A DNA stretch of 64,000 bases from Flavobacterium sp. (GCA_016714905.1 JADKBW010000001.1:1-64000); one strand, 5' to 3'; shown: positions 29,892 to 40,447, counted from the stretch's first letter. Notes: generated by a model from the sequence alone, not told the origin. Numbers and translations: made by a program.

Positions 29892-30184
29892 ATTTGTTCT
29901 TGCACTAGACCGATGATGGTGTTGGCATCTAGTTCTCCGGATTGTCTCCAAATCATTTGCCCTTCTTTGTAGATCATCAAGGTTGGCAATCCTTTTATAC
30001 GTAAAGCATCTGCTAATTCTTGATTCTTATCCACATCAATTTTGATCACCTTCGCTTTATCGCCAAGTGCAGCCGCCACATCTCTTATTACAGGATGCAT
30101 CGACACAGAAGATTCGTTCCACTCAGTATAAAAATCAATTAATACCGGAACTTGAGCATTGATTAGTTCTCCAAATTTTGACAT
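29888..30184 (-). CDS. Thioredoxin-fold protein lacking the CxxC site
   Basis: The 98-residue protein has the thioredoxin fold pattern: VPVLIDFYTEWNESS, KVIKIDVDKNQELADALRIKG, LPTLMIYKEG and the cis-proline in GLPT. The usual WCxxC is replaced by WNESSVSMHP, so there is no redox cysteine pair and it cannot be a normal thioredoxin. It may act as a chaperone or binding module. I chose the ATG at 30184, since the longer frame uses an in-frame TTG and adds a non-homologous stretch. It converges with the polysaccharide deacetylase gene. Confidence 0.85.
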   Translation of the reverse strand: MSKFGELINAQVPVLIDFYTEWNESSVSMHPVIRDVAAALGDKAKVIKIDVDKNQELADALRIKGLPTLMIYKEGQMIWRQSGELDANTIIGLVQEQI

Positions 30185-30256
30185 AAAACCAAAATATTTA
30201 ATTTCTAAACTCTTATAATTAGGCAATTACACTACAAAAGTAGCGTTTTAAACGAA

Positions 30257-31489
30257 TTATGCTAATTTTTCCCCTTTTTTTAGTTGAATAACCGTTATTT
30301 CGGGCATAATACCAACTCTTCCAGGATAAGCATGAAATCCGAAGCCGCGATTCACATAAATATAGCGGCCAAATTCTTCATACAAACCAGCCCATTGCTT
30401 ATAAACGTACTGAGCCAAACTCCATTTAAAATAACCCGGTATTTCAATCCCGAATTGCATCCCATGGGTATGCCCAGATAAAGTTAAATGAAAATTCTTA
30501 TCGTGCTTTTTAACTTCATATTCCCAGTGACTTGGGTCGTGACTCAACAAAATCTTAAAATCATCTCGATGCAATTCATGCGAAGCTTTATTTAAATCAC
30601 CAGCTTGTTTGAAGTTGTGTCCCCAATTTTCTACACCGACAATTGCAATCCTGTCAGTTCCTTTTTGTATAAAGGTATGTTCATTCAATAATAATTTGAA
30701 GTCGATTGCAGCATGTAAGTTTTTTATTTCTCGAAAGTTTTCTTCTTTTTCCTTTTCAGAAGGCCACGTAACATATTCTCCATAGTCATGGTTTCCTAAG
30801 ATGGAATATTTCCCGAATTGATATTCTTTTATTCTCTTAAAAGAATCCACCCAAGGATACATTTCTTTTGCATGCGTATTGACAATATCACCTGTAAAAA
30901 GTATCATGTCCGACTCCTGCTCATTAATCAAGTCAATTGCGTAATTAATTTTTTCAGGATTATCAAAACTACCACTGTGCACATCGGAAATATGAGTAAT
31001 GGTAAACCCATCAAAAGCATCTGGCAAATCAGGAAAAAAAATACGCTGCTTGATAACTTTATAATTGTATTTTCCGACAGTCATTCCATAAATTAAAGAC
31101 AAAAAAGGAACCGCAGCCAAACCTAACCCAAGTTGACTTACAAACTTTCTTCTCGACTTTAAGAAATCACCATTATCATATTCAACAAAGTAATTCACAG
31201 AGCCGACGATAATCCTATAAATATCTTCTCCAAAAAGTACTAAGGTCATAACTATCTTTGGGATATATACCAAAAGCATCAACCCCATCGTAAGCAAAGT
31301 CTGTTTTGTTTGCCCTACCGAGCGATCGAATTGGGTAAAAGAATAAACAATAAATAAGAAAAGGAAAAGGCTAATGACTAAATAAGCGTTGACAATCCAT
31401 TTAGTCCGAATCAACGTCCTAATCGCTTGGAATGAGTAGAATTCAATAATAAGAAATATAAAGGCTACGAATAGAAATCTGAATAACAT
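30257..31489 (-). CDS. Membrane-anchored metallophosphoesterase
   Basis: The first 105 residues form about three to four membrane helices. The remainder is a calcineurin-like phosphoesterase with metal-binding motifs DVHSG, GDIVN, LGNHDYGEY, SHDP and SGHTHGMQ. This layout resembles the YkuE/YaeI-type membrane-bound enzymes. The active-site side is not certain. The substrate is unknown; UDP-diacylglucosamine hydrolases (LpxH, LpxG) are distant relatives but have different motifs. It is a single gene divergent from polA. Confidence 0.85.
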   Translation of the reverse strand: MLFRFLFVAFIFLIIEFYSFQAIRTLIRTKWIVNAYLVISLFLFLFIVYSFTQFDRSVGQTKQTLLTMGLMLLVYIPKIVMTLVLFGEDIYRIIVGSVNYFVEYDNGDFLKSRRKFVSQLGLGLAAVPFLSLIYGMTVGKYNYKVIKQRIFFPDLPDAFDGFTITHISDVHSGSFDNPEKINYAIDLINEQESDMILFTGDIVNTHAKEMYPWVDSFKRIKEYQFGKYSILGNHDYGEYVTWPSEKEKEENFREIKNLHAAIDFKLLLNEHTFIQKGTDRIAIVGVENWGHNFKQAGDLNKASHELHRDDFKILLSHDPSHWEYEVKKHDKNFHLTLSGHTHGMQFGIEIPGYFKWSLAQYVYKQWAGLYEEFGRYIYVNRGFGFHAYPGRVGIMPEITVIQLKKGEKLA

Positions 31490-31621
31490 GCAGTAATTTT
31501 TGACAAAATAACAAATTAAACAAATGCTAGAAATTTTATTAGTTTAAATTTAACGCAAGGGCAATACCATAACATTGGAATACTTATTTTTACCGATAAA
31601 TTGATTCTTAAATAATACAAC

Positions 31622-34477
31622 ATGTCAGCACAAAAACGTCTTTACCTTCTCGATGCATACGCCCTTATTTTTCGCGGTTACTTTGCTTTTATAAAAAACC
31701 CACGTATCAACTCTAAAGGAATGGATACTTCTGCCATAATGGGATTTATGAACGCTTTAATGGATGTGATAAAGAGAGAAAAACCCGATCATTTGGCCGT
31801 CGCATTCGACAAAGGCGGCAGCGATTACCGCTATGAGATGTATCAAGAATATAAAGCGCATCGCGATGAAACTCCAGAAGCCATCAAAATAGCCGTTCCC
31901 TATATTCAAGAATTGCTAAAAGCCATGCACATCCCAATTATAGAAGTGGCCGGATTTGAAGCAGATGACCTAATTGGAACTTTAGCCAAACAAGCGGAAA
32001 AAGAAAACTATAAAGTTTTTATGGTCACTCCAGATAAAGATTTTGCGCAATTGGTTTCTGAAAATATCTTTATGTACAAACCGGCGCGAATGGGAAATGA
32101 TATCGAAATATGGGGAGTTCCAGAAGTACTTGCCAAATTCGAAATTGAACGACCTGAGCAAGTAATTGATTTCCTAGGCATGATGGGAGACACCGCAGAT
32201 AACATTCCAGGGTTACCTGGTGTTGGAGAAGTAACGGCAAAAAAACTATTGAAAGAATTCGGCTCGATGGAAAATCTTTTGGCCAATACCGATAAGCTAA
32301 AAGGTGCGATGAAAGAAAAGATTGAAGCCAATAAAGAAAAAGGGATTCTTTCCAAGAAACTAGCGACAATATTGCTTGATTGTCCGGTCACTTTTGATGC
32401 TTCAGATTATGAACTTTTAAAACCTGATGTAGAAAAAACGGATGCATTATTCAATGAACTGGAATTCCGTCAAATGAAAGCACAGTTTGACAAATATTTT
32501 GGTACTGGCAAAGAATACGACGAAATCGAAACCAACGGAAACGGAAATCATTCTGAACAAATCGTCAAGAAAACACCGAATAAAAAAACAAATGAAGAAC
32601 AGTTCGACTTGTTTGGGTTCTCTGATGAAGAAGGCACCGAAGCAAAACCGAATTCCTTTTATGCAACACTAGAAAATACCGAACACTTTTATCAAATTGC
32701 ACAAGGAGAAATGTCCATTAAGCTACTTTTACAAAATTTGATGCGTCAAACATCTGTCTGCTTTGACACAGAAACCACAGGTATAGATACACTTCACGCA
32801 GAATTAGTAGGGATGTCATTCTCCTACGAAAAAGGAAAAGCCTTTTATGTTCCTTTTCCTGAAAATCAAGAGGAAGCACAAATTCTCATCGACAAATTCA
32901 AACCATTTTTTGAAAATGACGCTATTGAAAAAATTGGACAGAATATCAAATATGATTTGAAAATACTAGCCAATTATGGAGTAGTGATCAAAGGGAAATT
33001 GTTCGACACCATGATTGCACATTACCTCATCAATCCAGATATGCGTCATAACATGGATGTGCTGTCTGAAACATATTTGAAATATTCTCCCAAATCAATT
33101 GAAGATCTTATTGGCAAAAAAGGTAAAAACCAGCAGTCGATGCGCGATGTTGCCTTAGAAGAAATAAAGGAATATGCAGCTGAAGATGCTGATATTACTT
33201 TACAACTCAAAGAAATTTTTAGCCCGATTTTGGACAAAGCCGAAACTAAAAAGTTGTTCAATGAAATCGAAATTCCGCTGATTCCTGTCTTGGCAGCTAT
33301 GGAAATGGAAGGAATTAACCTCGATGCAAACTTTCTAAAATCGATGTCGATTGACATGCAAAAAGACATTGATTTATTCGAACAAAAAATCTACGATACG
33401 GCCGGAGAAAAATTCAATCTTGCCTCTCCGAAACAATTGGGAGATATTTTATTCGATAAACTTAAAATCGGCGGAGCAAAACAAAAGAAAACCAAAACCG
33501 GACAATATGCTACTGGTGAAGAAGTCCTAAGTTATTTAGCAAACGAACACCAAATCGTTAAAGACATTCTTGAATGGCGACAAATGGTAAAGCTTCAAAG
33601 CACTTACATCGACGCTCTGCCCAATCAAGTTGATAAAAAAACCGGAAGAGTGCATACCGACTACATGCAAACCGTTGCAGCAACTGGAAGATTGAGTTCC
33701 AATAATCCGAATTTGCAGAACATTCCGATTCGAACAGAGCGAGGGCGATTGATACGAAAAGCATTTATAGCACGTGATGAAAATTATTCTTTGTTATCTG
33801 CCGATTATTCTCAAATTGAATTGAGAATCATTGCAGCATTATCAGGCGAAGAGAACATGATTAAGGCATTTCAAAACAAAGAAGACATTCATAGAAGTAC
33901 GGCTGCGAAAGTATTTAATGTACCATTAGAGGAAGTCACTAAAGAGCAAAGAAGCAATGCCAAAACAGTCAATTTCGGAATCATTTATGGTGTTTCGGCC
34001 TTTGGTTTAAGTAATCAAACTTCGCTTTCCCGAAAAGAAAGCGCAGAATTGATTGATGCCTATTATGCAACCTACCCAAAACTAAAATCCTATATGTCGA
34101 GCCAAGTTGATTTCGCTAGGGAACATGGATACGTACAAACCGTTTTGGGAAGACGCCGTTATCTTAAAGATATCAATTCCGCCAACATGATGGTGAAAAG
34201 TGGCGCGGAAAGAAATGCAGTAAATGCTCCAATTCAAGGAAGTGCCGCCGATATTATCAAAATCGCAATGATTAATATTCACAAAAAACTCACCACAGAA
34301 AACTGGAAATCAAAAATGTTGCTGCAAGTTCATGACGAATTGGTTTTTGATGTTCATCATACTGAACTCGAAAAAATTCAACCGATGATCAAACACGAAA
34401 TGGAAAACGCATTCAAACTTGATGTTCCTCTAGAAGTCGAAATTGGTATTGGCAAGAATTGGTTGGAAGCGCACTAA
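31622..34477 (+). CDS. polA: DNA polymerase I
   Basis: The 951-residue protein contains the 5' nuclease domain (about 1-300; the DKGGSDYRYEMYQEYKAHR helical region and DDLIGT acidic site), the 3'-5' exonuclease domain (CFDTETTGIDT near residue 380, with further acidic residues at YAAEDADITLQ) and the polymerase domain (DYSQIELRI near residue 726; QVHDELVFD near residue 905). All catalytic acidic residues that I can find are present. It repairs DNA and replaces primers of Okazaki fragments. The gene stands alone and ends 3 bases before the convergent DUF5916 gene. Confidence 0.98.
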   Translation: MSAQKRLYLLDAYALIFRGYFAFIKNPRINSKGMDTSAIMGFMNALMDVIKREKPDHLAVAFDKGGSDYRYEMYQEYKAHRDETPEAIKIAVPYIQELLKAMHIPIIEVAGFEADDLIGTLAKQAEKENYKVFMVTPDKDFAQLVSENIFMYKPARMGNDIEIWGVPEVLAKFEIERPEQVIDFLGMMGDTADNIPGLPGVGEVTAKKLLKEFGSMENLLANTDKLKGAMKEKIEANKEKGILSKKLATILLDCPVTFDASDYELLKPDVEKTDALFNELEFRQMKAQFDKYFGTGKEYDEIETNGNGNHSEQIVKKTPNKKTNEEQFDLFGFSDEEGTEAKPNSFYATLENTEHFYQIAQGEMSIKLLLQNLMRQTSVCFDTETTGIDTLHAELVGMSFSYEKGKAFYVPFPENQEEAQILIDKFKPFFENDAIEKIGQNIKYDLKILANYGVVIKGKLFDTMIAHYLINPDMRHNMDVLSETYLKYSPKSIEDLIGKKGKNQQSMRDVALEEIKEYAAEDADITLQLKEIFSPILDKAETKKLFNEIEIPLIPVLAAMEMEGINLDANFLKSMSIDMQKDIDLFEQKIYDTAGEKFNLASPKQLGDILFDKLKIGGAKQKKTKTGQYATGEEVLSYLANEHQIVKDILEWRQMVKLQSTYIDALPNQVDKKTGRVHTDYMQTVAATGRLSSNNPNLQNIPIRTERGRLIRKAFIARDENYSLLSADYSQIELRIIAALSGEENMIKAFQNKEDIHRSTAAKVFNVPLEEVTKEQRSNAKTVNFGIIYGVSAFGLSNQTSLSRKESAELIDAYYATYPKLKSYMSSQVDFAREHGYVQTVLGRRRYLKDINSANMMVKSGAERNAVNAPIQGSAADIIKIAMINIHKKLTTENWKSKMLLQVHDELVFDVHHTELEKIQPMIKHEMENAFKLDVPLEVEIGIGKNWLEAH

Positions 34478-34480
34478 TCT

Positions 34481-37114
34481 CTACAATACAAAGCGATAAG
34501 TCGCCTTAATAAGGAATATGTTTTCAGGTTTTCTATGAAATATCTGGTCATTAATTCCGGAAAATAAGTCGTCTCGCGTATTGGCATTTCCAAAAATACC
34601 TTGCGACCACACCAAGAAGATTTCTGATCCTGGAATGTACTCCCAACGAACTACCAAGTTAGAATTGAAAGCCACTTGTGAAAAGTCAGGATTTTGAAAA
34701 CTATAATCTGATGTTCCATCACTATCCTCATCTACGCTATAGGTGTCTTCACCTTCTGTAAAGCTAATTTGATTGGGCTGGAACAACGAAATTCGATCGC
34801 CATAATAGTCCGCAACCGGGTTTGTCACTTTATTGAATGACTTGTAAATTCCTCTTGATATAAATGGTTGCCCGTAGTACTGAATCGTCAAATTTGGATT
34901 AATACTATAGTCCAAACGAATAGTCGCGTTTAAAGTATGTTGAGAGAGTTCGGCGGTAATATATCTCGGATTGCCACTGAAACTAGTTTCCGTCACGTAT
35001 TGTGTCTTACTCTTATTGATGGCAAAATTAGGGTTCAAAGAAATCGTAAGTGCATTGATCGGTTGATAGGCTATCCCTCCATCATATTCCAAATACGAGA
35101 ACGAATCATTTTTTCCCTGCGAATGATAAATTCCTCCAAAGAAGCTGAATTTTTTACGTCCGTCGGACCCAAAGTTAAGGTACTTAAAAACTTCTTCAGA
35201 ATAGCGAAAACGCGGGCCGCCTTGCAAAATTGTATTGGTATAAATCCTTGGCTTATAAACAACTTGAGCATTGACATTCCAATTGCTTTTCAGATTGGCA
35301 TTCGAACTCAAAGAATATTGCATTCGATTGTAATTGCCTTCAAAGTCAAAACTCGAAAACTGCTCAAATCTTGTATTGATTCTTCTAAATTGACCAAAGG
35401 GTTTTAAAGTTTGGTGCGAAAGAGAGGCATATTGTCGCACTTCATCGGCTTGCCGCAAAAAGCCAACATCATTCAATTCTAGCTCTGGAGACCGCCAAAT
35501 TACCGTTGTGTTGTATCGCCAATGCCCAACGCTGGATTTTCCCAATTCCACCCTACCGCCTGTTCCTGTTAAGGATGTTCGCATTGTATCAACCGCAACG
35601 TGGCTAGCATCGACCCGCTGAAACAAATGCGTTAAGCTATTCTGAGTCCCTGCGATTGCTTCTCGACTTCCGGTAACGTGGCTGGAAACCACATTACCAA
35701 TTAGGTAGTACTTCCTGTTTTTCCAATTATGTTGAAAATCGATACCGGCGGTATAGGCTGATTTTCTTAAGTAATTTAAGTCATCTCCTCTCAAATTCCG
35801 GTTGGTTGCAGTAAAGATTCCACCGATAAAGCTATTGCGATTATTGAAGTCTTTCTGAGCCCGACCGACAAAATAATTCGTCAGTGGCTCAACGATTTGT
35901 TCTCTTCGACTTCCATTGTTATCAATTTCCGCATACTCATTGTCGGTGACGCTCTCTAAAACACCCAACGACCAACCTGTTTTTGTTTTTCCACTGAATT
36001 TTGCAGCACCAAGAATGGTCGAGTATTTTGGCTGATCAACATATTCATTTTCAGAAAGTGAGACGCGACCTTGTGGATTTCTTCCAATTCTTCGAGAGTA
36101 AAACAAGTTATCTGGGTTATCAGCAAATCGGAAATCAAAAATATTCTTATTTTCAACGAAAAAGGGACGGCGTTCTTCAAAAAAGATTTGAAATCCATCA
36201 AGAGCAATCGCCGCTGGATCGGCATCGACTTGTCCAAAATCTGGATTAACCGTTAAGTCTAAAGTTAGATCATTAGTGATGCCTATTTTGGCATCCAACC
36301 CTGCGCCTAATTTTGAGTCATTCCCATCACGAAAAGGATTTCCTTTTTCTTCTGGATAGGTATTGAGTTGCGACGCCGAATAAGGTTGAATCTCTATTTG
36401 CTTTTGTGCTTCGAGATCTTTTAATCCCTGTAATTCCCCAAATTCGCTAACCCAACCTGGAGAATCCAGAGGAATTCTTTGCCAAGTTGATCTTTCTTCA
36501 GCTCTAAAAAATCGTCTTTGCACTTGAATTCCCCAAATCTGCTCTTTATCATTTCCAAATTTTAGTTGACTAAAAGGAATTTTGACTTCCGCTGTCCAAC
36601 CTTCTTCATCAATATTGGTTTTAAGATACCAAATCGGATTCCAACTTCCGTCCCAGTTATTACCGTTGTTAGAAATAAATTCGTCTCCTTTTACTCCTGA
36701 CACAGAAGATGTGAATGAAAATCCAGAGCGCTTGTCATGGTAACTGTCAATATTAATTTCAACCCAATCACCTTCAAATCCATCCCGACGCGACATTCTT
36801 CTTACAATTTTACTTGGATCCCGATCATAGCAGCGAAATGCGATGTAAAGAAATTTTTTATCGTAGATGATCTTAAATTTAGTTTGCTCTGCTGGTGCTG
36901 TGTTTTCGTCTGGTTCTCGCTCTACAAAGTCACTAGACCATTCAACTAAATCCCAGCTTCCTTCGTCAATAACTCCGTCAATGACAGGCGAATCAGCGTC
37001 GGCAATCACTTTAGTAGTATAAATTCTCTTAGGGATTAATGACTTTTCTTGAGATTTCGCGACCTGAAAAACACCAATAAAACAAGCTAAAATGAAAGTC
37101 CCAAATAGTCGCAT
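34481..37114 (-). CDS. DUF5916 outer-membrane-type protein with CBM9-like domain
   Basis: The 877-residue protein has a signal peptide (ending VAKSQEK), then a CBM9-like carbohydrate-binding or sugar-sensing domain (about 40-225; DADSPVIDGVIDEGSW, then IPFSQLKFG). A long DUF5916 region follows, with many aromatic beta-strand segments, ending in ATYRFVL, an outer-membrane barrel C-terminus. The family is common in Bacteroidota and is often found near glycan uptake systems. Its substrate is unknown, and no SusC/SusD pair is next to it. The stop is 3 bases from the stop of polA on the other strand. Confidence 0.85.
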   Translation of the reverse strand: MRLFGTFILACFIGVFQVAKSQEKSLIPKRIYTTKVIADADSPVIDGVIDEGSWDLVEWSSDFVEREPDENTAPAEQTKFKIIYDKKFLYIAFRCYDRDPSKIVRRMSRRDGFEGDWVEINIDSYHDKRSGFSFTSSVSGVKGDEFISNNGNNWDGSWNPIWYLKTNIDEEGWTAEVKIPFSQLKFGNDKEQIWGIQVQRRFFRAEERSTWQRIPLDSPGWVSEFGELQGLKDLEAQKQIEIQPYSASQLNTYPEEKGNPFRDGNDSKLGAGLDAKIGITNDLTLDLTVNPDFGQVDADPAAIALDGFQIFFEERRPFFVENKNIFDFRFADNPDNLFYSRRIGRNPQGRVSLSENEYVDQPKYSTILGAAKFSGKTKTGWSLGVLESVTDNEYAEIDNNGSRREQIVEPLTNYFVGRAQKDFNNRNSFIGGIFTATNRNLRGDDLNYLRKSAYTAGIDFQHNWKNRKYYLIGNVVSSHVTGSREAIAGTQNSLTHLFQRVDASHVAVDTMRTSLTGTGGRVELGKSSVGHWRYNTTVIWRSPELELNDVGFLRQADEVRQYASLSHQTLKPFGQFRRINTRFEQFSSFDFEGNYNRMQYSLSSNANLKSNWNVNAQVVYKPRIYTNTILQGGPRFRYSEEVFKYLNFGSDGRKKFSFFGGIYHSQGKNDSFSYLEYDGGIAYQPINALTISLNPNFAINKSKTQYVTETSFSGNPRYITAELSQHTLNATIRLDYSINPNLTIQYYGQPFISRGIYKSFNKVTNPVADYYGDRISLFQPNQISFTEGEDTYSVDEDSDGTSDYSFQNPDFSQVAFNSNLVVRWEYIPGSEIFLVWSQGIFGNANTRDDLFSGINDQIFHRKPENIFLIKATYRFVL

Positions 37115-37244
37115 AGAATTTTGATTTTAAAACACTAATAGACCAACTCTTTCATTTATTGTTACACTTGATACAAAAATCCGATTATCACGCCCCGCTA
37201 GTTTTCTATAATTAAAGGTGTTTGAAAGCGTCAAAGCAGACCAA

Positions 37245-38222
37245 ATGAGAACAACTGAAATCTATGTAACTAAGTTTGGAAAACTATTACTAATTTTAGA
37301 TTCTCAAAAAAAACAAACTTTGGACTCACTCAAGACCATATTGTATTTCTCTATTTTTCGATATCCGTTAAAACTGGAAGAAATTCATAGTTATACGAAT
37401 CATCGTGATTTGGAAGACACTATTGAAGAGCTCAAATCTTTGTTAGAACAAAAAATCCTGACGAAAGTGGATGGATTTTACGTCTATGGGAATGATCTAG
37501 AAAGTGTTCCAAAAAGGATGAAAGGCAATGTATTGGCCAGTAAAGTAATGACTAGAGCGGAATCCAAAGCAAGCTTTATTTCGAAATTCCCTTTTGTAGC
37601 AGCAGTGGGCGTTTCTGGCTCGCTGTCAAAAGGCTACTACGATTCGAACAGCGATGTCGATTTTTTTGTAATTACGGCTCCCAATCGATTATGGATTTGC
37701 AGAACCATCTTGATACTTTACAAGAAAATCTTTCTACTTAATTCACGCAAGTACTTTTGCCCAAACTATTTTATTTCTTCTGAGCAACTGGAAATTGTAG
37801 AACAAAATCGCTTTACGGCAACTGAACTTAAGACATTAATTCCGATGCAGGGAAAATTCCACTTTGAACGCTTTTACGAAAGTAATTCTTGGGTCAAGGG
37901 CTACTTTGATAAATTCAATCCGAGCCTCGATAACACTCCGCAAATCGAAAAGAACTTCGTTAGTAAAAACATGGAATATCTACTTGATAAAAAACTCGGA
38001 GACGGCATTGACTATTTTTTCAGAAGCATCACCCTTCGAAAGTGGAAAGCTAAATTCGATTACTTATCAGAAGAAGATTTTCGAATCGCTTTAAAATCGA
38101 CTAAGAATATTTCTAAACACCATCCTTCCAATTTTCAAAAAAAAGTTATCTTATCTTTGAACGAGAAACTCGATGAAGTTCAATACAGATTCAACATTGC
38201 TATTCAAAAAGAACATGTCTAA
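37245..38222 (+). CDS. Winged-helix/nucleotidyltransferase protein, first gene of the radical SAM cluster
   Basis: Residues about 25-90 have a winged-helix look (LKTILYFSIFRYPLKLEEI, then LEDTIEELKSLLEQKIL). The middle carries a polymerase-beta-type nucleotidyltransferase motif, GVSGSLSKGYYDSNSDVDFF, with Gly-Ser and Asp-x-Asp. The C-terminal half (about 200-325) is uncharacterised. It may transfer a nucleotide to a small molecule, sugar or protein. I chose the ATG at 37245; an upstream GTG at 37218 is possible. Its stop overlaps the start of the next gene by eight bases, so it is translationally coupled to the cluster. The match is by motif only. Confidence 0.75.
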   Translation: MRTTEIYVTKFGKLLLILDSQKKQTLDSLKTILYFSIFRYPLKLEEIHSYTNHRDLEDTIEELKSLLEQKILTKVDGFYVYGNDLESVPKRMKGNVLASKVMTRAESKASFISKFPFVAAVGVSGSLSKGYYDSNSDVDFFVITAPNRLWICRTILILYKKIFLLNSRKYFCPNYFISSEQLEIVEQNRFTATELKTLIPMQGKFHFERFYESNSWVKGYFDKFNPSLDNTPQIEKNFVSKNMEYLLDKKLGDGIDYFFRSITLRKWKAKFDYLSEEDFRIALKSTKNISKHHPSNFQKKVILSLNEKLDEVQYRFNIAIQKEHV

Positions 38223-39675
38223 GATTCTCTTTTCACATTCTTATTATTATCAATTAGACCCAAAGCAATGGAAAAACAAAATGCCATTTCCTCCTTTGGG
38301 AACGCTGTATGCCGCTGCGCTATTGAGAAAGAATGGTTTTGAAATTGACTTGTTCGACACCAATCTTTTAAATAATCCAAAGTCTATTCGTCCTTTACTT
38401 GCCAAAACAAAACCAAAATATCTAGTCATCTACGACGATGGATTTAATTATTTGACAAAAATGTGTCTCACCAACATGCGTGACGCTTGTTTCGAAATGA
38501 TTGACTACGGTAAGAAAGAGGACTGCATCGTTATTGTCTGCAGTTCAGATTCGTCAGATCACTTCGAGAAATATCTTGACAACGGCGCTGATTTTATTCT
38601 CAAAGGAGAAGGAGAAATAACACTCTTAGAACTAATCAATTGCCTCGAAAGGAGCCAGCCATTTAATAATATTGATGGGCTAATCTATAGACAAGACACT
38701 GCGACTACCATCAATTCTCCTCGAAAAGTACTGCAGAATTTAGACGAATTGCCTTTCCCCGCTTGGGACCTTGTTGACATGAAAAGTTACCAAGCTATAT
38801 GGAAACAAAGTGGAATGGAATTTACGCTAAATATTGCCACCACTCGAGGTTGTCCTTATAAATGCAATTGGTGTGCGAAACCTATTTACGGCAATCGATA
38901 CAATGCCCATTCACCAAAATATATTGTCGAAGAAATTGCCTTTCTAAAAGAAAAATATAATGTATCCAGATTTTGGATGTGTGATGATATTTTTGGACTA
39001 AAGCCCAATTGGGTGCAAGAATTCAATAAAGATCTTGATGATAAAAAGCTGACAATAAAATACTTCATTCAAAGTCGTGTTGATTTGCTACTGAAAGAAG
39101 ATACTATCGAAGCGCTTGCTGAATCTGGCTTAGAAGAAGTTTGGGTAGGTGCGGAAAGTGCGTCGCAAAAGATTCTCGACGCTATGGATAAAGGCACCAA
39201 AGTGGAAGAAATCTATGAAGCCACACGCCTTTTGAAAAACAAGAATATTCGCGTTGCTTTTTTCTTGCAATTTGGCTATTTGACCGAAAACAAAAACGAC
39301 ATTAAGAAAACCATTGCCATGGTTAAGGAATTGCAGCCAGACAATATTGGGATTTCTGTTTCCTATCCGCTGCCCGGAACTTTATTCTACGAAAAAGTAA
39401 AAGACGATTTAAAACTCAAAGCTAATTGGACAGATTCTGACGATTTTGAAATGATGTTTCAAGGTACTTACTCCTCTGTGTTTTATAGAAAATTGCAACG
39501 ATTTGTTCATAAAGAGTTTCGAAAAAGTCAAGGAATTCAAAACTTAAAATCAATTGCTAAGAATCCGTCACTTATCAATTTTGCAAAAACCAAGTCAATT
39601 CTAAAATTAGGATACTACATTCCAAGTGCATCGATTGATCGCTGGCGTTTAAAACTGCATCAAAATGAAAGCTGA
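38215..39675 (+). CDS. B12-binding-fold radical SAM enzyme 1
   Basis: The 486-residue protein starts with a B12-binding-like Rossmann domain (about 1-150; MPFPPLGTLYAAALLRKNG, then GADFILKGEGE). I see no DxHxxG cobalamin motif, so cobalamin use is uncertain. The radical SAM domain has TTRGCPYKCNWC near residue 217, with the three cluster cysteines, then FWMCDDIFGL, EEVWVGAESAS and the C-terminal SPASM-like-free tail. Closely related enzymes methylate or rearrange unactivated carbons in lipids, natural products and cofactors. The ATG at 38215 is chosen because it gives a normal B12-domain N-terminus; the longer frame runs into the previous gene. Eight bases overlap the gene before, and 11 overlap the next. 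Confidence 0.88.
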   Translation: MSKILFSHSYYYQLDPKQWKNKMPFPPLGTLYAAALLRKNGFEIDLFDTNLLNNPKSIRPLLAKTKPKYLVIYDDGFNYLTKMCLTNMRDACFEMIDYGKKEDCIVIVCSSDSSDHFEKYLDNGADFILKGEGEITLLELINCLERSQPFNNIDGLIYRQDTATTINSPRKVLQNLDELPFPAWDLVDMKSYQAIWKQSGMEFTLNIATTRGCPYKCNWCAKPIYGNRYNAHSPKYIVEEIAFLKEKYNVSRFWMCDDIFGLKPNWVQEFNKDLDDKKLTIKYFIQSRVDLLLKEDTIEALAESGLEEVWVGAESASQKILDAMDKGTKVEEIYEATRLLKNKNIRVAFFLQFGYLTENKNDIKKTIAMVKELQPDNIGISVSYPLPGTLFYEKVKDDLKLKANWTDSDDFEMMFQGTYSSVFYRKLQRFVHKEFRKSQGIQNLKSIAKNPSLINFAKTKSILKLGYYIPSASIDRWRLKLHQNES

Positions 39676-40447
39676 TTTTGATAACGCTGCGCTCAATTAC
39701 GACGCGACATTCACCAATACAGTAATTGGCAGAATGCAGCGCAACTTGGTTTACGAACATTTATCCATGCTGCTAAAAGAAAATTCACCCAAGAAGATTT
39801 TGGAAATCAATTGTGGCACTGGTGAAGATGCCATTTGGTTAGCAAAACAAGGTTATTGTATTACTGCCACCGACATTTCATCAAAAATGATTGAAGTTGC
39901 TTCTGGTAAATCCAAACTAGCCAATGTTCGATTTTTGCAAGCGGATATTAATAAAATCAACACTGAATTTGAACCCAATAGCTTCGATTTGATCTTTTCT
40001 AATTTTGGAGGCTTGAATTGCTTGTCTCCGGACGAATTGGCTTCCTTCTTAAAAAACGCGGCTTCAATATTAACCCCAACAGGAAAGTTGGCCTTGGTCA
40101 TCATGCCGAAAAACACATTTTGGGAACAAATGTATTTTGCGATGAAAATGGACTTCAAAAACATTTTTCGTAGAAAAAAAGAATATGCCATCGCCCATGT
40201 TGACGGTCAAAAAGTAAATACCTATTATTACAATCCAAAAGATATTGTAAATTTAACCGATAGAAGATTTGAACTTTGTAGATTGAAACCCATCGGCTTT
40301 TTTATTCCGCCATCTTATTTAGAATCTTATTTCAAGAATAAGCATAAGGTAATTTCATTTCTAAATTCATTAGAACAAATCATCAAAAATGTAACTTGGC
40401 TCGCCCGATATAGCGACCATTACTTAATTGTCTTGCAAAAAAAATGA
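39665..40447 (+). CDS. Class I SAM-dependent methyltransferase 1
   Basis: The 260-residue protein has the Rossmann methyltransferase motif I KILEINCGTGEDAIWLAKQG (about 44-63; NCG replaces the usual GCG), motif II CITATDISSKMIE, and the IV region FDLIFSNFGGLNC. It transfers a methyl group from SAM to an unknown acceptor. The C-terminal 80 residues carry an added region (KKEYAIAHVDGQKVN, then YYNPKDIVNLT). It overlaps radical SAM enzyme 1 by 11 bases and radical SAM enzyme 2 by four (ATGA), which points to one coupled transcript. Confidence 0.87.
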   Translation: MKADFDNAALNYDATFTNTVIGRMQRNLVYEHLSMLLKENSPKKILEINCGTGEDAIWLAKQGYCITATDISSKMIEVASGKSKLANVRFLQADINKINTEFEPNSFDLIFSNFGGLNCLSPDELASFLKNAASILTPTGKLALVIMPKNTFWEQMYFAMKMDFKNIFRRKKEYAIAHVDGQKVNTYYYNPKDIVNLTDRRFELCRLKPIGFFIPPSYLESYFKNKHKVISFLNSLEQIIKNVTWLARYSDHYLIVLQKK

